Shown one piece after another: positions 10,795-19,291 of a stretch of 64,000 bases of DNA. The notes beneath the pieces were generated by a model. It was not told where the DNA came from. It did not search any database and saw only the letters and a list, made by a program, of their open reading frames with translations. The DNA is from Roseateles_B sp041913905 (GTDB taxonomy: Bacteria > Pseudomonadota > Gammaproteobacteria > Burkholderiales > Burkholderiaceae_C). Within the stretch, counting starts at the first letter, position 1; every line of letters starts with the position of its first letter. The stretch lies in assembly GCA_041913905.1 (NCBI GenBank), contig JAYSEK010000010.1, positions 62,001 to 126,000 on the forward strand, given 5' to 3'. A program made the position numbers and the translations under genes.

Positions 10795-11586
10795 TCAGGC
10801 GCCGTGGATGGCCGACACGCCGCCGTCCACCGCCAGCACCTGGCCGGTGATGTGCTTGCCGGCGCGCGAAGCCAGCAGCAGGGCCGCGCCCTTGAGGTCA
10901 TCCTCGTCGCCCAGGCGGCGCAGCGGTGCGGCCTCGGCCAGCTTGTCTTCGCCGACGGCCGCCAGCAGGCCCTGCGTCATCTTGCTGGGGAAGAAGCCAG
11001 GGGCGAGCGCATTCACCGTGATGCCGTAGCGGCCCCATTCGCCGGCCAGGGCGCGGGTGAAGTTCACCGCGGCACCCTTGCTGGTGTTGTAGGCGATGGT
11101 CTTCATCAGCGCCGGGTTGCCGCCCAGGCCGGCGATGGAGGCCACGTTGATGATGCGGCCGTGGCGGCGCGGGATCATGCTGGCCTTGCCCGCCGCCTGG
11201 CTCATCACGAAGAGGCAGCGGATGTTGAGGTTCATGACCTTGTCCCAGGCCTCCAGCGGATGGTCTTCGGCCGGTGCGCCCCAGGTCGCGCCTGCGTTGT
11301 TGACGAGGATGTCGATCTGGCCGAGGCGCTCCATCGTCTGGTCCACGACGCCGCGGGCCTGGGCCTCGTCGGCCGCGTCGGCGGCGATCCAGCGCGCGTC
11401 GATGCCGCGGGCCTGCAGATGGGCCATGGCCTCTTCCAGGTCCGCCGCCTTGCGCGAGCTGAGCATCACCTTGGCGCCCGCCTCGCCCAGGCTTTCGGCG
11501 ATCTGCAGCCCCAGGCCGCGCGAGCCGCCGGTGATCAGGGCCACCTGGCCGCTGAGGTCGAACAATTCCTGCACCTTGGTGCTCAT
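10795..11586 (-). CDS. SDR family oxidoreductase (3-oxoacyl-reductase/gluconate 5-dehydrogenase-like)
   Basis: Start at the ATG at 11586 (MSTKVQELFDLSGQVALITG), 263 residues. It has the cofactor motif TGGSRGLG, NNAGATWGAP, catalytic Ser in INVASIAGLGG and YNTSK. The C-terminal end is GQVLAVDGGVSAIHG, the classical FabG-like finish. It reads through the upstream open frame as part of a longer ORF, but that extension overlaps the acyl-CoA dehydrogenase. It lies 28 bases after the acyl-CoA dehydrogenase and 13 before the thioesterase, so it probably acts on a hydroxyacyl or oxoacyl intermediate of the same pathway. Confidence 0.92.
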   Translation of the reverse strand: MSTKVQELFDLSGQVALITGGSRGLGLQIAESLGEAGAKVMLSSRKAADLEEAMAHLQARGIDARWIAADAADEAQARGVVDQTMERLGQIDILVNNAGATWGAPAEDHPLEAWDKVMNLNIRCLFVMSQAAGKASMIPRRHGRIINVASIAGLGGNPALMKTIAYNTSKGAAVNFTRALAGEWGRYGITVNALAPGFFPSKMTQGLLAAVGEDKLAEAAPLRRLGDEDDLKGAALLLASRAGKHITGQVLAVDGGVSAIHGA

Positions 11587-11614
11587 GGCTGTCTCCTTGG
11601 AGTCTTGAGGGTGT

Positions 11615-13435
11615 TCAGAACCAGGCGTCCTGCATCTCGCGGCACAGCGGCTCGCGCCGCTCCACCACGGCCAGCCAGGCCGGGATGCGCGGCAGCTCGT
11701 AGGCGTAGAAATAGCGCAGGGCGGCGCGCTTTCCCTGGGCGAAGTCGCTGCGATCCTCGGGGTCCAGCGCCAGCGCCAAGTCCAGCCAGATCCAGGCCAG
11801 CACGGTGTGACCGAAGGCCTGGAGATAAGGCGTGGCATTGGCGAGTGCCGCCTCGGGCTCGCCACCGGACCAGGCGGCCTTGGTGGCTGCGCCCACCTGG
11901 GCCAGGGCCTGGCCCAGTTGCCTGGCGGCTTCGGCAAGACCTGGCACCTGGCCGGCGGCACTGACCGTCTCGTTGATGCGCCGGGCCAGCGCCATCAGGG
12001 CCGCGCCGTCCTCCAGCACGACCTTGCGGCCCAGCAGGTCCAAAGCCTGGATGCCGTGCGTGCCCTCGTGGATCATGTTGAGACGGTTGTCGCGCCAGTA
12101 CTGCTCGACGGGAAAGTCCCGCGTGTAGCCGCAGCCGCCCAGCACCTGGATGGCCAGCGAGTTCGCCTCCAGGCACCACTCGCTGGGCCAGCTCTTGGCG
12201 ACGGGGATCAGCACCTCCAGCAGCAGGCGCGCGCGTGCGGCGGTCTCGGCATCCGCCGTGTGCTGGTCATCGACCAGCCGGGCGCAGAACAGTTCCAGGG
12301 CCAGCGCGCCTTCGACATAGCTCTTCTGCGCCAGCAGCATGCGCTTGACGTCGGCGTGCTCGATGATGGGCCGCTGAGGCGAGGCCGCGTCCTTGCCGGC
12401 CTGCGTCATCGGCCGTCCTTGCGGGCGCTGGCGGGCATAGGCCAGGCTGGCCTCGTAGCCGGCATAGCCCAGCATGGTGGCGCCCAGGCCCACGCTGATG
12501 CGGGCCTCGTTCATCATGTGGAACATGGCCTTCAGGCCTTCGCCCGGCGCACCGACGCGGTAGCCGATGGCCCCGCCCTGCCCGCGCGGCCGATGGCGCC
12601 CCTCGCCAAAGTTCAGCAGGCAGTTGGTGGTGCCGCGGTAGCCCAGCTTGTGGTTGAGGCCGGCCAGCGCCACGTCATTGCGCTCGCCGCTGAGCTGCCC
12701 GTCGGCGTCGACCAGCCACTTGGGCACGATGAAGAGCGAGAGGCCGCGCGTGCCCGGCACCAGCTTGCCGTCCGGCCCGGGGATCTTGGCCAGCACCAGG
12801 TGGACGATGTTCTCGCGCAGTTCGTGCTCGCCGCCGGAGATCCACATCTTGTGGCCGCGCAGGCGATAGCGAGGGCCCAGAGGGTCGGCCTCGAAATCGG
12901 GGCCATCGGGCTCGGCCCGCGTGGCCACGTCGGACAGCGACGAACCGGCCTGCGGCTCCGACAGGCACATGGTGCCGAACCAGCAGCCCTCGAACTCGCG
13001 CTGCGCAAAGACCTTGCGCTGCCGCGGCGTGCCGTGCGCCATCAGCAGATTGGCGTTGCCGTTGGTGAGCATGGCGTAAGCGCCCAGGGCCACGCTGGCC
13101 TTGCTGAAGAAGGCGTTGGCCGCCATCTCCACCGCGCAGGGCAGCTGCATGCCGCCCAGCGCGTAGTCCTGCGCGGCGCTGAGCATGCCGGACTCGACAT
13201 AGGCGTCCAGCGCCTCGCGCGTGGCCTCGGGCAACTGCACGCGTTCGCCGTCGAAATGCGGTTCCTGCACATCGAGCAGGCGATTGACGGGGGCGAACTT
13301 CTCGCGGGCGATGCGCTCGCAGGTGTCCAGCACGGCGTCAAAGGTTTCGCGGCTGTGGTCGGCAAAGCGCTCGCGCTGGTTCAGCGATTCGGTCTTGAGC
13401 CAGTCGTAGAGCAGGAAGTCGAGGGTGTCGCGCAT
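11615..13435 (-). CDS. Acyl-CoA dehydrogenase, long (about 600-residue) type
   Basis: The start is the ATG at 13435 (MRDTLDFLLYDW), which has GAGG six bases upstream; an ATG four codons earlier is less well placed. 606 residues. FAD/substrate segments: WFGTMCLSEPQAGSSLSD, YRLRGHKMWISGGEHEL and VPVAKSWPSEWCLEANSLA. The catalytic Glu lies in MIHEGTHGIQALDLLGRKV (about 440). The extra C-terminal helical domain after it is typical of the long class found with fatty acid degradation genes. It oxidises acyl-CoA to trans-2-enoyl-CoA and passes electrons to ETF. It sits in the beta-oxidation cluster between thiolase and SDR. Confidence 0.95.
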   Translation of the reverse strand: MRDTLDFLLYDWLKTESLNQRERFADHSRETFDAVLDTCERIAREKFAPVNRLLDVQEPHFDGERVQLPEATREALDAYVESGMLSAAQDYALGGMQLPCAVEMAANAFFSKASVALGAYAMLTNGNANLLMAHGTPRQRKVFAQREFEGCWFGTMCLSEPQAGSSLSDVATRAEPDGPDFEADPLGPRYRLRGHKMWISGGEHELRENIVHLVLAKIPGPDGKLVPGTRGLSLFIVPKWLVDADGQLSGERNDVALAGLNHKLGYRGTTNCLLNFGEGRHRPRGQGGAIGYRVGAPGEGLKAMFHMMNEARISVGLGATMLGYAGYEASLAYARQRPQGRPMTQAGKDAASPQRPIIEHADVKRMLLAQKSYVEGALALELFCARLVDDQHTADAETAARARLLLEVLIPVAKSWPSEWCLEANSLAIQVLGGCGYTRDFPVEQYWRDNRLNMIHEGTHGIQALDLLGRKVVLEDGAALMALARRINETVSAAGQVPGLAEAARQLGQALAQVGAATKAAWSGGEPEAALANATPYLQAFGHTVLAWIWLDLALALDPEDRSDFAQGKRAALRYFYAYELPRIPAWLAVVERREPLCREMQDAWF

Positions 13436-13489
13436 GGCATACCTCATCAAGACAAGGAGTCCGGAGAGACCGCAGGCTCAGCAACGCCA

Positions 13490-13575
13490 TCGCCCCATCC
13501 AGAAGAGCCCCCGAGCCGGCACCGCCGGGCCGCGGGGCTCGCCCCCCTGGGGGGGCCGGCGTCGGCCGGTAGGGG
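13490..13575. repeat. GC-rich palindromic intergenic element
   Basis: The gap between the thiolase stop and the acyl-CoA dehydrogenase start holds a very G/C-rich block with the inverted pairs CCCCCC-T-GGGGGGG and CCGGCGTCGGCCGG. It has no start or stop of its own. From memory, similar blocks are scattered between genes in Comamonadaceae and relatives. I cannot show a second copy in this window. Confidence 0.45.
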
Positions 13576-13581
13576 GGAGGA

Positions 13582-14757
13582 TCAAACCACTTCAAACACC
13601 CCTGCCGCCCCCATGCCGCCGCCGATGCACATGGTCACGCACACCCGCTTGGCGCCGCGGCGGCGGCCTTCCAGCAAGGCATGTCCGGTCAGCCGCTGGC
13701 CCGAAACGCCATAGGGATGCCCCAGGGCGATCGCGCCGCCGTTGACGTTCAGCCGGTCCATGGGAATGCCCAGGGTGTCGGCGCAGTACAGCACCTGCAC
13801 TGCAAAGGCCTCGTTCAGCTCCCACAGGTCGATGTCCTGCACGGTGAGGCCCAGGCGCTTGAGCACCTTGGGAATGGCGAAGACCGGGCCGATGCCCATT
13901 TCATCGGGCTCACAGCCGGCCACCGCAAAGCCCAGGAAGCGACCCAAAGGGGTCAGGTCGTGCCGCTGCGCATAGCTTTCGCTGACCAGCACGCAGGCGC
14001 CTGCGCCGTCGGAGAACTGGCTGGCATTGCCCGCGCTCACCACGCCGCCGGGCAGCGCGCTGCGAAGGTCCTTGATGCCTTCATAGGTGGTGCCCTCGCG
14101 CAGTCCCTCGTCGACGCTGACGCTGACTTCGCGCGTCATCAGGCCCTGCACTTTGTCCACCACGCCCATCGTGACGGTGATGGGCGCGATCTCCTCGGCG
14201 AAGAGGCCGGCCGCCTGCGCGGCACAGGCTTTTTGCTGGCTGGCGGCACCGTACTGGTCCTGCCGCTCGCGCGAGATGCCATAGCGCCGGGCCACGTTCT
14301 CGGCGGTCTCCAGCATGCTCCAGTAGATCTCGGGCTTGTGCTGCGCGAGCCAGCTCTCGCGGATCATGTGCTTGTTCATCTCCTGCTGCACACAGGAAAT
14401 GCTCTCCACGCCGCCGGCCACGTACGCATCGCCTTCCCCGGCAATGATGCGCTGCGCGGCCATCGCGATGGTCTGCAGACCGCTGGAGCAGAAGCGGTTG
14501 ACCGTCAGGCCCGCCACGCTGACCGGCAGGCCGGCGCGCAGCGCGATCTGCCGGGCGATGTTGCTGCCGGTGGCGCCCTCGGGGAAGGCGCAGCCCATCA
14601 GCACATCCTCGATGGCGTCGGGCGCGATGCCGGCACGCTCGACGGCGGCCTTGACCACGTGGCCACCCAGGGTCGCGCCATGGGTCATGTTGAAAGACCC
14701 CTTCCAGCTCTTGGCGAGCGGGGTGCGGGCGGTGGAAGCAATCAGTGCTTGGCTCAT
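13582..14757 (-). CDS. Acetyl-CoA C-acyltransferase (thiolase)
   Basis: Start at the ATG at 14757 (MSQALIASTARTPLAKS), preceded by GGAGAG at a normal distance; 391 residues. All thiolase active-site elements are visible: the nucleophilic Cys in VNRFCSSGLQTIAMA (about 90), NVNGGAIALGHPYGVSG with the catalytic His (about 350), and the second Cys in VCVTMCIGGGMGAAG (about 380). It cleaves 3-oxoacyl-CoA to acetyl-CoA and a shortened acyl-CoA in the cytoplasm. It lies between the FadB-like gene and the acyl-CoA dehydrogenase and completes the cycle. The GHPYG variant with Tyr is a little unusual compared with GHPxG in most copies. Confidence 0.95.
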   Translation of the reverse strand: MSQALIASTARTPLAKSWKGSFNMTHGATLGGHVVKAAVERAGIAPDAIEDVLMGCAFPEGATGSNIARQIALRAGLPVSVAGLTVNRFCSSGLQTIAMAAQRIIAGEGDAYVAGGVESISCVQQEMNKHMIRESWLAQHKPEIYWSMLETAENVARRYGISRERQDQYGAASQQKACAAQAAGLFAEEIAPITVTMGVVDKVQGLMTREVSVSVDEGLREGTTYEGIKDLRSALPGGVVSAGNASQFSDGAGACVLVSESYAQRHDLTPLGRFLGFAVAGCEPDEMGIGPVFAIPKVLKRLGLTVQDIDLWELNEAFAVQVLYCADTLGIPMDRLNVNGGAIALGHPYGVSGQRLTGHALLEGRRRGAKRVCVTMCIGGGMGAAGVFEVV

Positions 14758-14852
14758 ACAGAACTCTCCGCGATGAGGCGAGAACAACTCGCCGCAAACC
14801 TCAACTCAATCCCGGTGGCACCCGAGGATCCGGCTCTGCCGGGCCTGCGGGT

Positions 14853-14887
14853 GGCCTAGCAGGCCGTGTCGGACCTGCGGGTCCGAC
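14853..14887. repeat. Two adjacent intergenic hairpins
   Basis: GGCCT-AGC-AGGCC (14853-14865) and a perfect 8-base stem GTCGGACC-TGCG-GGTCCGAC (14868-14887) stand in the 150-base gap between the FadB-like stop and the thiolase start. Neither is followed by a T-run on the minus strand, so they are more likely RNA-stability or processing structures than terminators. Confidence 0.5.
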
Positions 14888-14907
14888 TCCTCGCCAGCGG
14901 GGGTGGA

Positions 14908-17016
14908 TCAATCGTTAAAGCCTTTGCCTTCGGCCAGCAGTCGCTGGATCAGCGGCGCCGGCTGCCAGAAGTCGGCATCGTCGAGCGGGTTGCGGGCGAA
15001 ACGCTTCATGGCCTCGACCACGTTGTAGAGGCCCACCGTATCGGCATAGCACATGGGCCCGCCGCGCCACAGCGGGAAGCCGTAGCCGGTGAGGTACACC
15101 ATGTCGACGTCGGAAGCGCGCTGGGCGATGCCCTCCTCCAGCAGGCGCGCCGCCTCGTTGACCAGGGAGAAGACCAGGCGCTGGACGATCTCCTCGTCGC
15201 TGATCTTGCGCGGCGTGATGCCCTGGGCGGCGCGGTGCTGCTCGATCAGCTCCAGCACCACCGGCGAAGGAATGGCATCGCGCTTGCCGGGGGCGTAGTC
15301 GTACCAACCGGCGCCCGTCTTCTGACCGAAGCGGCCCATCTCGCAAAGCAGGTCGGCCGTCTTCGAGTAGCGCAGCTGCGGCTTCTCCTGGTAGCGGCGC
15401 TTGCGGATGTACCAGCCCACGTCGTTGCCGGCGAGATCGCCCATGCGGAAGGGTCCCATCGCGAAGCCGAACTTCTCGATGGCCTTGTCCACCTGCTGCG
15501 GCGTGCAGCCCTCGTCCAGCAGGAAGCCGGCCTGGCGGCTGTACTGCTCGATCATGCGGTTGCCGATGAAGCCGTCACAGACGCCCGAGACCACGCAGGT
15601 CTTGCGGATGGTCTTGCCCAGGGCCATCACGGTGGCCAGCACCTCCTTGGCCGTCTCTTTGCCGCGCACGACCTCCAGCAGCTTCATCACATTCGCCGGG
15701 CTGAAGAAGTGCATGCCGATCACGTCCTGCGGGCGCTGGGTGAAGGCGGCGATCTTGTTGAGGTCCAGGGTCGAGGTGTTGGAGGCCAGGATGGCGCCGG
15801 GCTTCATCACGGCATCGAGCTGCCGGAAGACCTGCTCCTTGACGGCCAGGTCTTCGAACACGGCCTCGATCACCAGGTCCGCGTCGCCGATGTCGGCATA
15901 GTTGAGCGTGGTGCTGAGCAGGGCCATGCGCTGCTGGTATTTGTCTTCCTTGAGCTTGCCCTTCTTGACCTGGGCCTCGTAGTTCTTGCGAATGGTGGCC
16001 AGGCCGCGGTCCAGGGCTTCCTGCTTCATCTCCAGGATCAGCACCGGGATGCCGGCGTTGAGGAAGTTCATGCTGATGCCACCGCCCATGGTGCCGGCGC
16101 CGATCACGGCCACCTTCTTGATCTCCCGCTTGGGCGTGTCCTCGGGCACGTCGGGGATCTTGCTGGTGGCGCGCTCGGCGAAGAAGGCGTGGCGCAGGGC
16201 CTTGGACTCCGGCGTCATCATCAGCGCCACAAAGCCCTCGCGCTCGGCCTTGATGCCTTCGTCGAAAGGCTTGTAGACCGAAGCCGCGACTGCCTCCAGG
16301 CAGCGCAGCGGCGCCGGGAAGTTCTTGGCCTGTGCGGCGACCATGTTGCGGGCGAACTGGAAGTAGGCGTCCGGCTCGGCATGGCGGGCCTGGAGATCGC
16401 GCACGCGCGGCAGCGGGCTGCCATCGGCGTGCCTGGCGATGACGGTTGCAGCGAAGTCCAGCGCTTCACCCAGCAAGTCGCCGCTGGCGATCTTGTCGAA
16501 GAGCTTCTGTCCGGGAACCATGGCCAGCAGCTGGCTTTCGACCGCCTCGCCGCTGACGATCATGTTCAGCGCCGGCTCCACGCCCAGGGCGCGCGGCAGG
16601 CGCTGCGTACCGCCTGCGCCGGGCAGCAGGCCGATCTTGACCTCGGGCAGCGCGATCTTGGCGCCCGGCGCCGCCACGCGGTAATGGCAGCCCAGCGACA
16701 GCTCCAGCCCGCCGCCCATGCAGACGCTGTGAATGGCCGCGATGACCGGCTTGCTGCAGGCCTCGACCTTGGCGATTAGCGAGTGCAGATTGGGCTCGGC
16801 CAGCGCCTTGGGGCTGCCGAACTCGCGGATGTCCGCGCCGCCCGAGAAGGCCTTGCCCGCGCCGGTGATGACCACGGCCTTGATGGCTGCGTCGGCTTGC
16901 GCCCGGTCGATTCCCTCGGCCACCGCCTTGCGCGTGGCAAAGCCTAGTCCATTGACCGGCGGGTTGTTCAGGGTGATCACGGCAACGGCGCCGTGAACCT
17001 CGTAGCTGGCACTCAT
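14908..17016 (-). CDS. fadB: FadB/FadJ-like enoyl-CoA hydratase / 3-hydroxyacyl-CoA dehydrogenase
   Basis: 702 residues. The N-terminal crotonase domain (about 1-190) has the oxyanion-hole motif GKAFSGGADIREFG and both catalytic-Glu regions, MGGGLELSLGCHYR and PEVKIGLLPGAGGTQRLPR. The dehydrogenase domain begins with the NAD motif VAVIGAGTMGGGISMNF (about 297) and contains the catalytic region FFSPANVMKLLEVV; the C-terminal dimerisation part ends in GYGFPLWRGGPMCYAD. Each polypeptide thus carries two beta-oxidation steps. It is the first gene of the cluster. A palindromic operator candidate lies about 70-90 bases upstream. The symbol reflects function; fadJ-type is equally possible. Confidence 0.94.
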   Translation of the reverse strand: MSASYEVHGAVAVITLNNPPVNGLGFATRKAVAEGIDRAQADAAIKAVVITGAGKAFSGGADIREFGSPKALAEPNLHSLIAKVEACSKPVIAAIHSVCMGGGLELSLGCHYRVAAPGAKIALPEVKIGLLPGAGGTQRLPRALGVEPALNMIVSGEAVESQLLAMVPGQKLFDKIASGDLLGEALDFAATVIARHADGSPLPRVRDLQARHAEPDAYFQFARNMVAAQAKNFPAPLRCLEAVAASVYKPFDEGIKAEREGFVALMMTPESKALRHAFFAERATSKIPDVPEDTPKREIKKVAVIGAGTMGGGISMNFLNAGIPVLILEMKQEALDRGLATIRKNYEAQVKKGKLKEDKYQQRMALLSTTLNYADIGDADLVIEAVFEDLAVKEQVFRQLDAVMKPGAILASNTSTLDLNKIAAFTQRPQDVIGMHFFSPANVMKLLEVVRGKETAKEVLATVMALGKTIRKTCVVSGVCDGFIGNRMIEQYSRQAGFLLDEGCTPQQVDKAIEKFGFAMGPFRMGDLAGNDVGWYIRKRRYQEKPQLRYSKTADLLCEMGRFGQKTGAGWYDYAPGKRDAIPSPVVLELIEQHRAAQGITPRKISDEEIVQRLVFSLVNEAARLLEEGIAQRASDVDMVYLTGYGFPLWRGGPMCYADTVGLYNVVEAMKRFARNPLDDADFWQPAPLIQRLLAEGKGFND

Positions 17017-17086
17017 GGGCGGACATCCTTCCTTGTGCAGTGGAGGGCTGCGGCGAGGTTCGCAGGTGTCCTGCGCGCCGCAGAAA

Positions 17087-17107
17087 TAGAACGATCGTTC
17101 GATTCTA
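17087..17107. promoter_or_regulatory. Palindromic operator candidate upstream of the fadB-like gene
   Basis: GAACGATCGTTC (17089-17100) is a perfect 12-base palindrome. It overlaps a second, wider symmetry formed by TAGAA (17087-17091) and TTCTA (17103-17107). TetR-family regulators of fatty-acid degradation bind sites of this form, and betaproteobacteria are known to use such regulators. The regulator is not encoded in the window. Repression relieved by acyl-CoA is an inference. Confidence 0.55.
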
Positions 17108-17199
17108 GACAGCGCCTGCGGCGGGATCCTGTCCCTGCGGCGACAAACCGGGGAGAACCCTAGGCGTGATGTGCCGTTTTCCGGGAGTGCGGGCGGGGC

Positions 17200-17547
17200 T
17201 CAGCCCCGGTTGAGCAGCTGCGTCGGCGCAAAGCCGTCGTTAGGCCGCTCGGGCTCTTCTTCGGGCAGGAGGTCCGGTGTCACGGAAGCCGAGCTGGCCG
17301 GCAGCGGTTCATGATGCATGACGCGGTGATGGGCCCGTTCATCCGCCAGCCGCAGGTCGGACAGTTCCTTCTGCAGCTGCTCGATCTGGCGGCGGGCCGC
17401 GCTGTTTTGCAGGGTCAGCTGGTGGCGTGCCGCGTCGAGCTGGGTCATCCGGCGCTGCAAGGCCTTCTGACGCACCCAGGCCCACAGCCCGGTGACCAGC
17501 ACCCCCAGCAGCAATCCAGCCAGAACAGCGGTCCAGGTCCACGTCAT
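17200..17547 (-). CDS. Small membrane-anchored coiled-coil protein, unknown function
   Basis: The frame extends to 17628, but the ATG at 17547 (MTWTWTAVLAGLLLGVLVTG) begins directly with a transmembrane segment and has GGGGA eight bases upstream; the ATGs at 17562/17565 are alternatives. About 115 residues: one TM helix (about 5-25), a basic stretch (RQKALQRR), a predicted coiled coil (about 30-80) and a Pro/Glu-rich tail ending in QLLNRG. The layout resembles YhcB-type or other small division/envelope proteins, but I cannot claim the family. It lies alone between fadB and the liv operon, in the same direction. Confidence 0.55.
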   Translation of the reverse strand: MTWTWTAVLAGLLLGVLVTGLWAWVRQKALQRRMTQLDAARHQLTLQNSAARRQIEQLQKELSDLRLADERAHHRVMHHEPLPASSASVTPDLLPEEEPERPNDGFAPTQLLNRG

Positions 17548-17777
17548 TGCTTGGTTCCCCATCATTCCCCCTGTGCCGGTGGTGAGCGGAGGCATCCGGT
17601 GCGTGCCAGCCCACCGGGCTGGAAACAATGTAACTCCGCCCAGGCCGTGAAACCATCACCAAGCAGGGGACAGGCCGGCGCGCCCCCCTTGCTTCAGGGA
17701 GACGGCACATCCGTCACGGACGGCCTGTGGCGCGAAAGCCGCACGAAGCCAGGGGCCTTTCGGCGCTGTTGGAGACC

Positions 17778-18497
17778 CTAGACCTCCAGCCACTCCTTGC
17801 GGATGTAGGCATTGGCGCGCAACTCGGCCGGCGCGCCCTCGAAGACCATGCGGCCGTGGCCCATCACGTAGCAGCGCTGGGCGATGTCCAGCGCGATGGC
17901 CAGCTTCTGCTCGATCAGCAGCACGGCAATGCCGCGGCGCTTGAGCTCCTTCAGGTACTCGGCCACCTGTTCCACGATCATCGGCGCCAGGCCCTCGGTG
18001 GGCTCGTCGATGAGGATCAGGTCCGGGTCGCCCATCAGCGTGCGGCACAGGGTCAGCATCTGCTGCTCTCCGCCGGAGAGAACGCCGGCCTCCGTCTGCT
18101 GGCGCTCCTTGAGGCGCGGGAACATGCGGTACATGTCCTCGAAGCCCCAGCGCGGCGCGCGCTGCCCGCGCTTCTGGCCGAGCAGCAGGTTCTGGTGCAC
18201 GGTGAGGCGGGGGAAGATGTCGCGGTTCTCCGGCACGTAGCCGATGCCGGCCTGCGCGATCTCGAAGGCCTTGCGGCCCAGCAGCTCCTGCTCGCCGAAA
18301 CGCACCGAGCCCGTGCCGTCGACCAGGCCCATGATGGCCTTGGCCGTGGTCGAGCGGCCTGAGCCGTTGCGGCCCAGCAGGGCGACGATCTCGCCGGGCT
18401 GCACCACCATGTCCACGCCGTGCAGCACGTGGCTCTTGCCGTAGAAGGCATGGACCTTGTCCAGCACCAGGCGGCGTCCGTCCTTGCCTGCGCTCAT
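17778..18497 (-). CDS. livF: Branched-chain-amino-acid-type ABC transporter ATPase LivF
   Basis: 239 residues, with ATGA overlap to livG. Signature LSGGEQQML, Walker B LILIDEPTEGL and the H-loop region near VLLIEQKLAIAL are normal. The Walker A loop reads GRNGSGRSTT: the invariant Lys before Ser/Thr is replaced by Arg (CGC codon on the minus strand). LivF pairs with LivG to power the LivHM permease. The Lys-to-Arg change usually impairs ATP hydrolysis in ABC proteins. I recall similar Arg-containing P-loops in some LivF homologues of Burkholderiales, so it may be a natural degenerate site rather than an error. Confidence 0.92.
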   Translation of the reverse strand: MSAGKDGRRLVLDKVHAFYGKSHVLHGVDMVVQPGEIVALLGRNGSGRSTTAKAIMGLVDGTGSVRFGEQELLGRKAFEIAQAGIGYVPENRDIFPRLTVHQNLLLGQKRGQRAPRWGFEDMYRMFPRLKERQQTEAGVLSGGEQQMLTLCRTLMGDPDLILIDEPTEGLAPMIVEQVAEYLKELKRRGIAVLLIEQKLAIALDIAQRCYVMGHGRMVFEGAPAELRANAYIRKEWLEV

Positions 18498-19291
18498 GCC
18501 GGCGCTCCTGCAGCGGCCTGCTCGGCCAGGACCGATCCCAGATAGGCCTGCTGCACGCGGGCATCCGCGCGCACGGCCTCGGGCGTGTCGAAGGCGATGA
18601 CCTCGCCATACACCAGCACCGCGATGCGATCCGCCAGGCCGAAGACCACGCCCATGTCATGCTCCACCGTCAACAGGGTCCGCCCCTCCGTGACCTGGCG
18701 GATCAGCTGGATGAAGCGCCGGGTTTCGCTCTTGCTCATGCCCGCCGTGGGCTCATCCAGCAGGATCACCGAGGCACCGCTGGCGATGGTCATGCCGATC
18801 TCCAGTGCGCGCGCCTCCGCGTAGGTGAGGTTCATGGCCAGCACCTCGCGGCGCCTGTCCAGCTGGAGCTGTTCCAGCAGCGCGTCCACGCGGTCATTGA
18901 GCCCGTCCAGCCCTGCCAGGAAGTGCCAGAAGCTGTAGCGGTAGCCCATGGACCACAGCAGTGCGCAACGGATGTTCTCGAACACCGTCAGGCGCGAAAA
19001 CAGATTGGAGACCTGGAAGCTGCGCGCCAGGCCCAGGCGGTTGATCTTGTAGGGCGGCAGACCGTCGACGCGCTGCCCATGCAGGCGGATCTCACCGCTG
19101 CTGGGCGCGAAGCGGCCGCTGATCAGATTGAACAGCGTGGACTTGCCGGCGCCGTTGGGGCCGATCAGCGCCACGCGCTCGCCAGGGCGCACCTGCAGCT
19201 GGGCGCCGCGGATGATCTCGCTCCTGCCGAAGCGCTTGCGCACGTCCAGCAGTTCAAGCGCAAAACGATGGGCGGGTACGGCTTGGCTCAC
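18494..19291 (-). CDS. livG: Branched-chain-amino-acid-type ABC transporter ATPase LivG
   Basis: Start at the GTG at 19291, overlapping the livM stop as GTGA; 265 residues. Canonical Walker A GPNGAGKST, Q-loop RSFQVSNLFSRLTVFEN, and Walker B VILLDEPTAGM with TVEHDMGVVFGLADRI. The signature region is LTYAEARALEIGM rather than LSGGQ, typical of LivG-like proteins. It is the canonical half of the ATPase pair and would compensate for the altered LivF P-loop. The extra N-terminal open frame overlaps livM and is not coding. Confidence 0.93.
   Translation of the reverse strand: MSQAVPAHRFALELLDVRKRFGRSEIIRGAQLQVRPGERVALIGPNGAGKSTLFNLISGRFAPSSGEIRLHGQRVDGLPPYKINRLGLARSFQVSNLFSRLTVFENIRCALLWSMGYRYSFWHFLAGLDGLNDRVDALLEQLQLDRRREVLAMNLTYAEARALEIGMTIASGASVILLDEPTAGMSKSETRRFIQLIRQVTEGRTLLTVEHDMGVVFGLADRIAVLVYGEVIAFDTPEAVRADARVQQAYLGSVLAEQAAAGAPA

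Noticed and set aside
14866..16779. Plus-strand open frame of 637 codons opposite the FadB-like gene
   Set aside because: The composition is shadow-like, and the opposite strand carries both complete catalytic domains.
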